Positions 25,841 through 34,861 of a stretch of DNA of 64,000 nt are shown in pieces. The DNA comes from Betaproteobacteria bacterium (lineage in GTDB: Bacteria > Pseudomonadota > Gammaproteobacteria > Burkholderiales > Casimicrobiaceae). The stretch spans positions 124,001-188,000 of the forward strand of contig JADKKQ010000009.1 in NCBI GenBank assembly GCA_016720425.1. Reading direction: 5' to 3'. The notes below the pieces were generated by a model. That model worked only from the letters and a program-made list of their open reading frames with translations. It was not told the DNA's origin and did not search any database. Made by a program: the position numbers and the translations under genes. Within the stretch, counting starts at the first letter, position 1, and each line of letters starts with the position of its first letter.

Positions 25841-26831
25841 GTTTATCGAATTGCGCCTGCTTCGGCACGCCATCGCCCTCGGCAAACACCGCAATTTCGC
25901 GCGGGCCGCTGAAGCGCTGAATCTGACGCAACCCACGCTGTCCCGCAGCATCGCGACCCTCGAGGAGGCACTTGGGGTTGTGCTGTTCGACCGCTCGCAC
26001 AAGGGGGTGACGCCCACCCCGTTTGGCCGTGTGCTTCTGGAACGCGGGGAAGATGTGGTCACCGGCGAGGTCAATCTGCGCCGCGAAATCCAGCTGCTCG
26101 CCGGCCTGGAAGTGGGTTTGCTGGCGATCGGTGCCGGACCCTACGCCAGCGAAGTCTCCGTCGCGGCGGCGGTCGCGCGTGTGGCCAACGCGCACCCGAA
26201 CTTGCAGATCCGAGTCACTACCAGCGACCCCGTCGAGGTCGTCCGCGACGTGCTTGCGCAGCGAATCGACGTGGGCGTCGCCGAGGTCGCCGGACCTGAC
26301 AGCGACGAGCGACTGACGATCGAGCCGATCCCACCCCACCCGATCGTTCTGGCCTGCCGGCCCGATCACCCGTTGACCAGGATGCCTCGGCCGACTACCG
26401 CGCAGGTAATGCGCTTCCCGTTGGTCACAACTCTGCTGCGCGGTTCGGCGGCTGCAACTGCTCACAGCGTTGGCGCAACGGCTTTGTCAAAGGGATTGGG
26501 TTCCGGGGATTTTTCTCCCCAGCTCAGCGTCAACACGCTGTCGCTCGCCCGTTTGATCGCGCGCCAGAGCAACGCGCTCTTTCCGGGCACCGCCGGAATG
26601 CTCGCCGAAGACGTTGCCGCGGGGCGACTGGCCGTCCTCGACTTTCAGGTGCCGGCGATGCGGACCAACTACGGTGTGATCTACCTTCGCGGGCGGACGC
26701 TGGCGCCGGCCGCACGGGCATTCATCGCAGCTCTGCACGCGGTGGAGGCCGAAGCGCAGATCGCCAGCGCCATGCCCCTAATCCGCAGCAAAGGAGTTTC
26801 CGGCAAGCGCGGCGTGCGCCACCGGGCTTGA
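25839..26831 (+). CDS. LysR family transcriptional regulator
   Basis: A 330-residue LTTR. The N-terminal winged helix-turn-helix is clear (FARAAEALNLTQPTLSRSIATLE), followed by the two-lobed periplasmic-binding-like effector domain (GLLAIGAGPYASEVSV, HPIVLACRPDHPL, NALFPGTAGMLAEDV). It is divergent from the channel/sulfatase operon and is the obvious candidate to control it. A palindromic site overlaps its start codon. The inducer is unknown. Confidence 0.85.
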   Translation: MFIELRLLRHAIALGKHRNFARAAEALNLTQPTLSRSIATLEEALGVVLFDRSHKGVTPTPFGRVLLERGEDVVTGEVNLRREIQLLAGLEVGLLAIGAGPYASEVSVAAAVARVANAHPNLQIRVTTSDPVEVVRDVLAQRIDVGVAEVAGPDSDERLTIEPIPPHPIVLACRPDHPLTRMPRPTTAQVMRFPLVTTLLRGSAAATAHSVGATALSKGLGSGDFSPQLSVNTLSLARLIARQSNALFPGTAGMLAEDVAAGRLAVLDFQVPAMRTNYGVIYLRGRTLAPAARAFIAALHAVEAEAQIASAMPLIRSKGVSGKRGVRHRA

Positions 26832-27157
26832 AATTGCCATGCGTTCTTTCGCCCGGCCGTGGAGTCCGCATCAAAAGCAGCGTATCGCGTATCTGAGTGC
26901 GCGACCGGGCAGACTCTTCATTCGCGCAATACGGCGGTGTGCTCGCGGGTCGTCAGGGTGCCACCTCTTGCCACCCATCGGCGGAGGCGTCCACTCGTGC
27001 TGAAGGGCCGCTTCCTGGTGCTACCGCGAACTGGCAGTCCCGGCTACCAACGGCCGTCGGGGCTCATGCCGGGAATGGCGGGGTAAGACTAATTGCGGAC
27101 TTTCGCTCTCGACCGGGCGATGGTCGCAGGCGACCCCAAGCCGCTGTCCGCGCCCGA
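26832..27157. other. Convergent intergenic gap
   Basis: 326 bases between two convergent LysR genes. I see no gene or clear terminator in it. Confidence 0.4.
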
Positions 27158-28117
27158 TCAGCGTCGACCGGCCGTTGGCCGTCGGGCGCGCAGTTCCTTG
27201 TCCGTCAGGACGTACTCGCGGTTGTCGACGAGCCGCTCCACGGCCAGGTCAATGAATGCTCGCGCTCGCGCCGTCTGTGACGTGCGGCTGCCGAAATACA
27301 CCCAGTAGCTCGCCCGATCCGGGATGTGGTCGACCAAGAGCGGCACGAGTTGACCTGAACGGATGTAAGGCGCAGCCGTCACGCCGGCCAGCTGCGCGAT
27401 CACCTTGCCCGCAAGCACCGCCTGCAGTTCCAGGACCTCGTCGTTGGTACAGATCGCGGGGACGACGGGTTGCTCGATCAAATCGTTCCCCGACTTCACA
27501 CGCCAAGGCACGATCGCGCCGGTACCCGGATTGCGAAAGACGCTGCAGCGGTGCGACTGGAGTGCAGCCAGGTTGCCCGGGGTGCCGTGTGTCCTCAGGT
27601 AGGCCGGCGACGCGCAGATGATGAGTTGCACGGGGAACAATCGCCGGGCGATGACGCCTTCGTGCGGCGATACCCCGAGGCGGAAGCCTACGTCGACCCG
27701 GTCCTCCACCCAGTTCCCGATCCGGTCCTCCAGCTGAACGTCGGGCACGATGCCCGGATATTGCTGGCAGAACGCCTCCAGCAGCGGCCAAAGGACGCGT
27801 TGGAAAGTCGACCGCGGGCCAACCACACGCAGCGGCCCTGCGATCTCCTCCTTGGCACGCTTTGCCCCCTCCAATGCCTTCTGAAGGCCGCGTAACGCGG
27901 GTCGAGCCTCCTCGAGGAACTGGCGGCCTTCGTCGGTCAGCGACATCACCCGGGTCGTGCGGTGAAACAGGCGCACGTCCAACTGCCGCTCGAGTTGGGC
28001 CAGCGCCTGGCTCGCAGCCTGCGGCGTGATTCCCATCACGGCGGCTACTTTGCGCAAGCTGCCCAGTTCGGCCGCCGTGACAAAGGTGGTAATGGATCGA
28101 AGTTCGTTGATCGCCAT
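27158..28117 (-). CDS. LysR family transcriptional regulator
   Basis: A 319-residue LTTR of the CrgA/PecT-like type. The helix-turn-helix covers residues 5-62 (LRKVAAVMGITPQAASQALAQLE), then LFHRTTRVMSLTDEG. The effector domain shows GPLRVVGPRSTFQRVLWPLLEAF, VDVGFRLG and LQAVLAGKVIAQL. It is divergent from the aldo-keto reductase genes at 28301-30528, which LTTRs of this type frequently control. A palindrome at 28143-28158 in the shared promoter region is a candidate site. Confidence 0.85.
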   Translation of the reverse strand: MAINELRSITTFVTAAELGSLRKVAAVMGITPQAASQALAQLERQLDVRLFHRTTRVMSLTDEGRQFLEEARPALRGLQKALEGAKRAKEEIAGPLRVVGPRSTFQRVLWPLLEAFCQQYPGIVPDVQLEDRIGNWVEDRVDVGFRLGVSPHEGVIARRLFPVQLIICASPAYLRTHGTPGNLAALQSHRCSVFRNPGTGAIVPWRVKSGNDLIEQPVVPAICTNDEVLELQAVLAGKVIAQLAGVTAAPYIRSGQLVPLLVDHIPDRASYWVYFGSRTSQTARARAFIDLAVERLVDNREYVLTDKELRARRPTAGRR

Positions 28118-28142
28118 GGCGGAAGTTTCTTTTTATTGAAAC

Positions 28143-28158
28143 GATTGACTTGTCAATC
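28143..28158. promoter_or_regulatory. Perfect palindrome in divergent LysR/aldo-keto reductase promoter
   Basis: GATTGAC-TT-GTCAATC is a perfect 7-2-7 palindrome 26 bases upstream of the LysR start and about 143 bases upstream of the first aldo-keto reductase. It is the best operator candidate in this gap. Confidence 0.5.
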
Positions 28159-28300
28159 TAACAAGCAACCAATGGCTATTCAAGTGCCAATGCGGCGCCT
28201 AGACTGCATTCAGCGAACAAGCCGTAACGACACCGCCCGCCACTGACCAAGAAATACGCATGATCCACGTCACACTCAACAACGGATTGAGGAGCATCAC

Positions 28301-29488
28301 ATGAAGCAAGATCGAGTCGACAACCTGCAACGGCGCCAACTGCTGGCGGCTGCCGCCACGCTGGGTTTGGCGCACTGGCTGCCGTCCGCCAGCGCCGCGC
28401 CCACGGAATCTTCCGGCACCGGCACGAACAGCGCGACGCACGTCGCAGGTTCCGCGACCCGGCGCCGTCTGGGCCAGCTCGAGGTTTTCCCCATCGGGCT
28501 GGGCTGCCAATGGACTGCCGGTCGTGGCCCGGGAGCCGTCAACGACCTGTACGCCAGCACCACCGACCGGACGGCCGCCATCGCGCTCATTCGCCGGGCC
28601 GTTGATCGCGGCGTCACCCTGATCGACACGGCCGAGGCCTACGGCCCGTTCTTTTCCGAGGAGATCGTCGGCGAGGCGCTGCAGGGTATCCGCAGCAAGG
28701 TCGTCCTGTGCACCAAGTTCGGCTTCGACATCGATCCCCAGACCGGTGCACGACGAGGCGGTCGGAACAGCCGGCCGGAACACATCCGGCAGGTCGTCGA
28801 GGCCCAGCTGCGGCGCCTGCGCACCGACCACATCGATCTCCTTTACCAGCATCGGGTTGATCCGGAGGTCCCCATCGAGGACGTGGCCGGGACCGTCAAG
28901 GCCCTGATCGCCCAGGGCAGTGCGTCAATTCGGGCTGTCCGAGCCGGGTCTGCAGACGATTCGCCGGGCGCACGCCGTGCAGCCGTTGGCGGCGATTCAG
29001 AACGAGTACTCGATGCTGTGGCGCGGCCCGGAAGCGCAGGTCATCCCGCTATGCGCGGAGCTTGGCATCGGCCTCGTGTGCTGGAGCCCGCTCGGCATGG
29101 GCTTTCTCGCCGGCACCGTCACGGGCACCAGCCAGTTCGGAGGCCGGCCGGGATTTCCCGCGCGGCCGTCCCGCGGTTCGCGCCCGATGCGCTGCCGGCC
29201 AACATGACGCTGGTCGAATTGGTCAAGGTCTGGTCGCGGCGCAAGAACTGCTCGCCGGCACAACTCGCGCTGGCGTGGCTGTCGGCGCAGAAGCCGTTCA
29301 TCGTCCCCATCCCCGGCACCACCAACGTGGCCCACATGGAGGAAAACATCCTCGCCGCCTCAGTTTCCTTCAGTGGCGCCGAAATGAAGGAACTCGATGC
29401 AGCCCTGGCCGCCGTCCGCATCCAAGGCGAGCGCCTGCCGCCGGCGGTGCTGGCCGCGACCGGCGTCGAAGCGCCGCCGAAGCGGTGA
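28301..29488 (+). pseudogene. Tat-exported aldo/keto reductase with two compensating frameshifts
   Basis: The product would be about 395 residues. A twin-arginine-like signal (LQRRQLLAAAATLGLAHW) opens it, then an aldo/keto reductase barrel with DTAEAYGPF, KFGFD and DLLYQHR supplying the Asp, Tyr, Lys and His of the catalytic tetrad. After about 28918 the frame changes: the family sequence RQFGLSEPGLQTIRRAHAVQP continues in the next frame to about 29155, then returns to the first frame at AAVPRFAPDALPANM. One base seems lost near 28918 and one C gained near 29155. The stop-free main frame hides this. Either two real indels or two sequence errors. Confidence 0.75.
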
Positions 29489-29514
29489 ACGAGCGCAATA
29501 CCAAGGAGCGACGC

Positions 29515-30528
29515 ATGAGCGCGAAGCAGCCAAGCCGCCAGGAACTACCGCAACGTAAGTTGGGCGCCCACGGACCTGTCGTGTCGGCCCTCGGCTTTGG
29601 CTGCATGGGTCTCAACTACGGCTACGCCAACGTGCTCGACAAGGCCGCGGCGATCCAGCTGATCCGCGATGCGTTCGAGCGCGGCGCCACCTTTTTCGAC
29701 ACCGCCGAAGCGTACGGCCCCTTTACCAACGAGGAACTCGTCGGAGAAGCCTTGGCACCGGTGCGAGACCAAGTGGTCATCGCCACCAAGTTCGGTTTCC
29801 AGGAGGGCCTTCCCGGCAAAGGCCAGGACAGCCGGCCGGAACGCATCCGTGCCGTTTGCGAGGCTTCGCTGCAGCGCCTGCGCACCGACCGCATCGACCT
29901 CTTCTACCAGCATCGCGAGGACACGGCCGTGCCAATGGAAGACGTGGCGGGGACCGTCAAGGACCTGATCGCCGAGGGCAAGGTCAAGTATTTCGGCCTG
30001 TCGGAAGCGGGGGTCAACTCGATTCGTCGCGCCCACGCGGTGCAGCCGGTCGCCGCCCTGCAGAGCGAATATTCGCTGTGGTTCCGCGAGCCCGAACGCG
30101 AGGTCCTCCCATTGCTGGAGGAGCTGGGCATCGGCTTCGTCCCCTTTGCGCCGCTGGGCAAAGGCTTCCTCACCGGCAAGATGAGCGCCGAGACCGAGTT
30201 CGCCAAGGACGACTTTCGCAGCATCGTGCCGCGTTTCTCGGCGGAGGCCCGCCAAGCGAACCAGGTTTTCGTCACGCTGCTGCAGGAGATCGCGGCTGCG
30301 AAGCGGGCCACGCCGGCGCAGATCGCGCTCGCCTGGCTGCTGTCGCGCAAGCCCTGGATCGTCCCGATTCCCGGCACGACCAAGCTGCATCGACTCGACG
30401 AGAACCTCGGCGCCGTCGCCATCGATCTGACCGCGGACGAGTTGCGGCACATTGACGACGCGCTGTCCCGGCTGCAGGTGCATGGCGATCGCTACCCGCC
30501 GGAGTTTGCGGCGCGAGTAGGTCGATAA
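29515..30528 (+). CDS. Aldo/keto reductase
   Basis: A 337-residue cytoplasmic NADPH-dependent reductase. ATG 29515 follows AAGGAG. The catalytic tetrad is visible as Asp62 and Tyr67 in FFDTAEAYGPF, Lys92 in ATKFGF and His133 in FYQHRED. The C-terminal cofactor region IPGTTKLHRLDENLGA is intact. It is paralogous to the exported enzyme just upstream, 26 bases away, and appears to be the functional copy. Family members reduce aldehydes and ketones; the substrate is unknown. The longer frame starting at 29062 is an artefact of the broken upstream gene. Confidence 0.9.
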   Translation: MSAKQPSRQELPQRKLGAHGPVVSALGFGCMGLNYGYANVLDKAAAIQLIRDAFERGATFFDTAEAYGPFTNEELVGEALAPVRDQVVIATKFGFQEGLPGKGQDSRPERIRAVCEASLQRLRTDRIDLFYQHREDTAVPMEDVAGTVKDLIAEGKVKYFGLSEAGVNSIRRAHAVQPVAALQSEYSLWFREPEREVLPLLEELGIGFVPFAPLGKGFLTGKMSAETEFAKDDFRSIVPRFSAEARQANQVFVTLLQEIAAAKRATPAQIALAWLLSRKPWIVPIPGTTKLHRLDENLGAVAIDLTADELRHIDDALSRLQVHGDRYPPEFAARVGR

Positions 30529-30609
30529 GGTCGCCCCATAGCGCGGGACCTGACGCTACGTTTGGGACCTCCCGATGATCCATTCAACCACGTGGTGGAT
30601 TTCACCCTG

Positions 30610-31659
30610 ATGCGAACTGCCGCTATGGCAATCCCCGTCACGGCCGTGTCACTACTGGTCGTGTTGTCCGCGTCTGCCGGAGGTCGCGAACTGGAAGGTC
30701 CGCAGCCGAAGACCGTTCAATCGAGTCAACCGGCCAGGCAAGCTGCGATGAACGCCCATCTTTCCATGGACGATCGCCTGGGCGACCTGATGGCCCATCC
30801 CGCGTTCGCCGGATTCGCCCCGTTGTTGTTGCCTCGAACCGACCTAGAGATCGACCAAAATGCAAAGCTGGGCAGGATCGGCTCGCTGCTCCCTTATCAC
30901 CAGAACGTCGAGCCATCGGATGTTGTGAAAGGGCTGAACCGCCTCATCGACGATGCGGGTGCGGGGCGCCAGGTCTTCTTCGACATTTACACGGAGTCCG
31001 AGAAGCAGCAGGAGCCCTCAAGAAAGCAGACAGGACTGTTCTTTTTCCGCGGCCGGCCAGGCGCACCCTTCGCGGTCATCGCTCCCGGCGGCGGGTTCTC
31101 CTACGTGGGTTCGGTCCACGAAGGATTCCCCTACGCGGTGGAAATCAACAAGCGCGGGTACAACGCCTTCGTGCTGCGTTACCGGGTCGGCTACGGCGGA
31201 ACCGCGGCCACGCAGGATCTCGCGGCGGCCGTGTCGTACATCTTCCGGAACGCGGGTGCGCTTCAGGTGAGCACCGAGAACTACTCCCTCTGGGGTAGCT
31301 CGGCCGGCGCCCGAATGGCGGCCGCCATCGGTACGCATGGCGTGGCTCGGTACGGAGGCAATGCGATCCCCAAGCCGTCCACCGTCGTCATGGCCTACAC
31401 CGGTCATTCCGAATACTCAGCAGACGACCCGCCCACGTTCGCCGTGGTGGGAGCACGGGACGGGATCGCTTCACCCGCCACCATGGAACGCCGCGTTCAG
31501 GCACTCAAACAGGCGGGTGTGACCGTGGAGTACCACAAGTATCCGGCAGTCGGACACGGATTCGGCCTCGGAACCGGGACCAGCGCGGAAGGATGGATCG
31601 GTGACGCCGTGCGCTTCTGGGAACGGGCGGGTATCAACCGGACATCGAATGCGCGCTGA
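30610..31659 (+). CDS. Exported alpha/beta hydrolase (esterase-like)
   Basis: A 349-residue protein with an N-terminal hydrophobic signal (AIPVTAVSLLVVLSASAGG). The alpha/beta hydrolase fold is shown by the oxyanion loop IAPGGGFSYVG, the nucleophile elbow WGSSAGARMA, an acidic residue in VGARDGIAS and a histidine in AVGHGFGLG. It resembles acetyl-xylan esterase or BD-FAE-type carboxylesterases. ATG 30610 is chosen over 30562 because it starts the signal peptide directly. It follows the aldo/keto reductases on the same strand. Confidence 0.8.
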   Translation: MRTAAMAIPVTAVSLLVVLSASAGGRELEGPQPKTVQSSQPARQAAMNAHLSMDDRLGDLMAHPAFAGFAPLLLPRTDLEIDQNAKLGRIGSLLPYHQNVEPSDVVKGLNRLIDDAGAGRQVFFDIYTESEKQQEPSRKQTGLFFFRGRPGAPFAVIAPGGGFSYVGSVHEGFPYAVEINKRGYNAFVLRYRVGYGGTAATQDLAAAVSYIFRNAGALQVSTENYSLWGSSAGARMAAAIGTHGVARYGGNAIPKPSTVVMAYTGHSEYSADDPPTFAVVGARDGIASPATMERRVQALKQAGVTVEYHKYPAVGHGFGLGTGTSAEGWIGDAVRFWERAGINRTSNAR

Positions 31660-31737
31660 ATCATCACTTGCCACCCGGCACCGCGCCTCGCGACGATTCT
31701 TCTGGCTAACGCAGGTCTCGAACTGGAGAGATGCTCG

Positions 31738-32859
31738 GTGAGCATATGGGTACGAAGTATCGGCATCGCCATTGTTGGGTTGGTCGCCTGCACATCCCTG
31801 ATCGGATGTGCCTATCTGCAACACCCAAAGTTCGGTGCGTTGCCCGACGGTACGCGCCTGCAGGCGGTCGAACGCTCGCCTCACTACGTCGACGGAGAGT
31901 TCCGGAACGTCATCGCCACGCCGATGCGGACGCAAGACAGCAGTTTCGCTTCGAACCTGATGCTGATGCTGTTCGACCGTAACCCCAACCTTCGACCCGC
32001 CGCCGCCCTCCCACTCACTCAAGTCGATTTCACGGCCCTGTTACCCGATGAGGACGTGGTCGTGTGGCTGGGACACTCCTCCTACTTCGTGCAATTGAAC
32101 GGCAAGCGCATCCTGGTCGATCCAGTGTTCAGCACCAACGCCAGCCCACTTCCGTATACCAACCTGGCATTCCCAGGCACGTCGCCTTACACGGCCGACG
32201 ACCTGCCCCCGATCGACTTGCTGCTGATCACGCACGACCACTGGGACCACCTGGACTACGACAGCGTCAAGGCCCTGTTGCCGAAGGTTGGTCAGGTCGT
32301 CGTCGGACTGGGTGTCGGCGAGTTCTTCGACCAGTATGGCTATCCGGCCGATCGCATCCACGAGGCGGATTGGAACGACGTGCTGGAACCAGTCCCGGGG
32401 TTACGCATCCACGTTCTGCCAGCACGGCATTACTCGGGCCGCATGCTCACGCGCAACAAGACCCTGTGGGTGGCCTTTGCGCTCGAATCGCCGCAGCGTA
32501 GGCTCTTCTTCAGTGGCGATAGCGGCTATGGGCCGCATTTCCGTGAAATCGGCGAACGCTTCGGCGGGTTCGACCTCGTCGCATTGGACATGGGCCAGTA
32601 CGACCAGCGCTGGGCCTATATTCACATGACGCCCGAGGAAGCCGCGCGGGCCGCAGATGACTTGCGGACCCGGACACTGCTGCCTGCGCATGTCGGCCGC
32701 TTCAGCATTGCGCGGCATGCCTGGGACGAACCGTTCGAACGCATCACCACCGCGAGCGAGGGGAGGTCGTATCGGCTGTCGACACCGAGAATGGGAGCGT
32801 GCGGGTCGATCCCTTGTTTTCTCCCAACGAATCGATCAACGCATCGGGCGCCTACGTGA
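31738..32859 (+). CDS. Metallo-beta-lactamase-fold lipoprotein (UlaG / NAPE-PLD-like), altered C-terminus
   Basis: A GTG start at 31738 follows GGAGAG. The signal ends in a lipobox LIGC. The metal-binding motif THDHWDH and later HYSGR, SGDSGYGPHF and PAHVGRFSI place it with the UlaG/NAPE-PLD-like hydrolases. After STPRMG the family-like sequence stops and the last 25 residues (CGSIPCF onward) are read out of frame across the start of the cupin gene. So the authentic C-terminus appears lost by a small deletion or indel and replaced by this read-through. Catalytic residues are intact, so activity is possible. Confidence 0.8.
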   Translation: MSIWVRSIGIAIVGLVACTSLIGCAYLQHPKFGALPDGTRLQAVERSPHYVDGEFRNVIATPMRTQDSSFASNLMLMLFDRNPNLRPAAALPLTQVDFTALLPDEDVVVWLGHSSYFVQLNGKRILVDPVFSTNASPLPYTNLAFPGTSPYTADDLPPIDLLLITHDHWDHLDYDSVKALLPKVGQVVVGLGVGEFFDQYGYPADRIHEADWNDVLEPVPGLRIHVLPARHYSGRMLTRNKTLWVAFALESPQRRLFFSGDSGYGPHFREIGERFGGFDLVALDMGQYDQRWAYIHMTPEEAARAADDLRTRTLLPAHVGRFSIARHAWDEPFERITTASEGRSYRLSTPRMGACGSIPCFLPTNRSTHRAPT

Positions 32860-33131
32860 CTTTCGAGCCAGGTGCGCGCTCTGCCTGGCACACCCATCCG
32901 GCCGGGCAGCGCTTGGTGGTGATCTCAGGTATCGGCCTCACGCAGGAGTGGGGCAAGTCCGTGCAGGTCATCCGCCAGGGCGACGTGGTTTGGTGCCCAC
33001 CCCGCGTCAAGCATTGGCACGGCGCCGCGCCGAACAGCGCCATGACCCACTTGGCCGTGGGTGCCTACGTGGATGGCAAGAGTGTCAACTGGATGGAGAA
33101 AGTGACCGATGAACAATACAACGCCCGCTAG
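32799..33131 (+). CDS. Cupin-domain protein, N-terminus possibly shortened
   Basis: About 110 residues from a GTG at 32799. It reads VRVDPLFSPNESINASGAYVTFEPGARSAWHTHP with cupin metal ligands His-Thr-His, then a second motif PPRVKHWHGA. Similar stand-alone cupins next to carboxymuconolactone decarboxylases usually begin some ten to twenty residues before VRVDPLF; here that part overlaps the metallo-hydrolase frame without a start codon. It overlaps the next gene by 23 bases. Role unknown, often near oxidative or aromatic stress genes. Confidence 0.7.
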   Translation: MRVDPLFSPNESINASGAYVTFEPGARSAWHTHPAGQRLVVISGIGLTQEWGKSVQVIRQGDVVWCPPRVKHWHGAAPNSAMTHLAVGAYVDGKSVNWMEKVTDEQYNAR

Positions 33132-33891
33132 GCATCGCAACGTTTCTGCGGCAGCCGCCATGATTCTGATCCTGGGGCTGGTCGTCGCAACCGCCTGCGA
33201 CGCTCAGGACACCCAGGAGCCGAGAGCCTCGACCGGCACAACTATCCACTCCGAAATCCTCTCCGCCAAGCAGCAGGCCATTCCGCTGATCGCGTCCTTC
33301 ATGGCCGCGAGCGACATGCCAAAGCTCAACGCCGCGTTGAACCAGGGGCTGGATGCGGGACTTACCATCAGCGAAGCCAAGGAGGTCCTGGTTCAGCTCT
33401 ATGCGTACGTGGGCTTCCCCAAGAGCCTGAACGCGCTCGGAGAACTGTTGAAGGTGGTTGATGCTCGCAAGCAGCGCGGCATTCAAGACGCGCCGGGTCG
33501 CGGTCCCAGTCGAGCCATCCCGACCGGCGATGAGCTGGTCGCGGTGGGCACGGCCAACCAGACAAAGATCTCCGGTGCACCGGTCAAAGGCCCGGTGATT
33601 GATTTCGCGCCGATCATTAACCAGTACCTGCAGGCGCACTTGTTTGGCGACATCTTCGAGCGCGACAACCTCGACTGGCAAAGCCGCGAGCTAGCCACGG
33701 TCGGCGCGCTGGCCGCCACGCCGGGTGTGGAGGCGCAGTTGCGCTCCCACATGGCCGCCAGCATGCGGGTGGGGCTCACAGCGCCACAGTTGCGCCAATT
33801 GATCCAGGTGTTAGCCGAGCACGGTGATCCGCAGGCATCCAAGCGCGCGAGTGAGGCACTGGCCCAGGCGCTCGCACTGATGAAGAAGTGA
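33109..33891 (+). CDS. Carboxymuconolactone decarboxylase family protein, exported
   Basis: A 260-residue protein with an N-terminal hydrophobic export signal (AAAAMILILGLVVATAC). Two repeats of the CMD/AhpD-like fold are visible: KLNAALNQGLDAGLTISEAKEVLVQLYAYVGFP near residues 70-110 and SRELATVGALAATPGVEAQLRSHMAASMRVG near 190-220. The AhpD CxxC active site is absent, so peroxidase activity is unlikely. The cupin gene overlaps it, a common partnership. Function as a decarboxylase is not implied by the family name alone. Confidence 0.8.
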   Translation: MNNTTPARHRNVSAAAAMILILGLVVATACDAQDTQEPRASTGTTIHSEILSAKQQAIPLIASFMAASDMPKLNAALNQGLDAGLTISEAKEVLVQLYAYVGFPKSLNALGELLKVVDARKQRGIQDAPGRGPSRAIPTGDELVAVGTANQTKISGAPVKGPVIDFAPIINQYLQAHLFGDIFERDNLDWQSRELATVGALAATPGVEAQLRSHMAASMRVGLTAPQLRQLIQVLAEHGDPQASKRASEALAQALALMKK

Positions 33892-34858
33892 AGCGGGGCC
33901 AACGAAACGGTTCGCGAAGGGAAGATCGACGTAATGAACTCGAAAGATCGTGCCGAATACCTCGCTGCCATGGGGATCTGCAATTGGTAGTCTGACCAGA
34001 CAGCGCGACACCGGAACGCGAGTGGCTCGTATCGCTTGCGCTGCAGCCATTCACCGGGGCGAGTCCAGTGGCGGCTGTGGGTCGATAACGACCGTCCACC
34101 CCGTCCGAGCGGATGGCTGCTGGCTGGCAGACGCCAAACAAATGTGTGTCGGCCCTGGTTGCTCGATGCTCGAAGCGGAACGTTGTTCCGAGCACTTGAT
34201 CCGCACGGGCAGTGTCCATCAAGTCCAGATCCGACCCGACCACTTGAACCCGCGGCACCGAGCGTTGCGCCACGGCTTGCGATGTCCTAGAATTGTTGGC
34301 GAAGGTGGCCGCGCGCGTCAGCACTGCTCCGTGCGTGACAAAACCACTGGCAGCACCCACGGCGCACAACCAAAATAGCGATGCCGACCGGTGCGTGGTC
34401 GAGTTCGAGCCTCGACAGCGTAAGTTCTGCTCGTCCTGAGTTTCTGCCAAGCCCGCCCGTGCGCTGGCTTTGTCGTTTCTAACGTCTTCTACCGGCGCGC
34501 CCTTAGCTCGGGTTCCAGGGCGCTCTCCCGACGGCCGTCCGAACTTCACGCAGTCGCTGCATCGCCACGGATGTGACACGCGCCGCAGGCATCTGGCTCG
34601 CGCCAACAAATGCCGAGACGCACTCAACAGTCAGGCACATTTTTCTCCGTTGTTGCGGGTCGGTGGCAGGGCCTACGCTGGTCGGCGGTCTCGTTCATCC
34701 GAGCAAATGATCCATTGGCGGATAACTGATTTGAAATTGATATGTTTATTATTTATTTGGGAGTAATAATGTTAATAGTCATTCCATGTAGTTAGTGATA
34801 ATATTCCCGTTATGGCCCCGTTGTCCGCTCCCGTCCCAACCTGTCCGCAGCTGACCCC
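33892..34858. other. Gene-poor stretch, AT-rich end before the recombinases
   Basis: 967 bases with no gene I can support. Open frames exist only as typical high-GC shadows. The last 110 bases (about 34728-34800) turn sharply AT-rich (TTTATTATTTATTT), unlike the surroundings, and probably hold the promoter of the recombinase genes. The left end of the mobile block is likely within this stretch. Confidence 0.5.
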
Positions 34859-34861
34859 ATG
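34852..34861 (+). repeat. Left arm of 10-bp inverted repeat bracketing recombinase block
   Basis: TGACCCCATG, exact inverted match to CATGGGGTCA at 38436-38445. It overlaps the start codon of the first tyrosine recombinase. Candidate terminal repeat; short enough that chance is possible. Confidence 0.4.

Noticed and set aside
33776..34627. Minus-strand 283-codon frame after the CMD gene
   Set aside because: It overlaps the CMD gene antisense, has no domain and no ribosome site.
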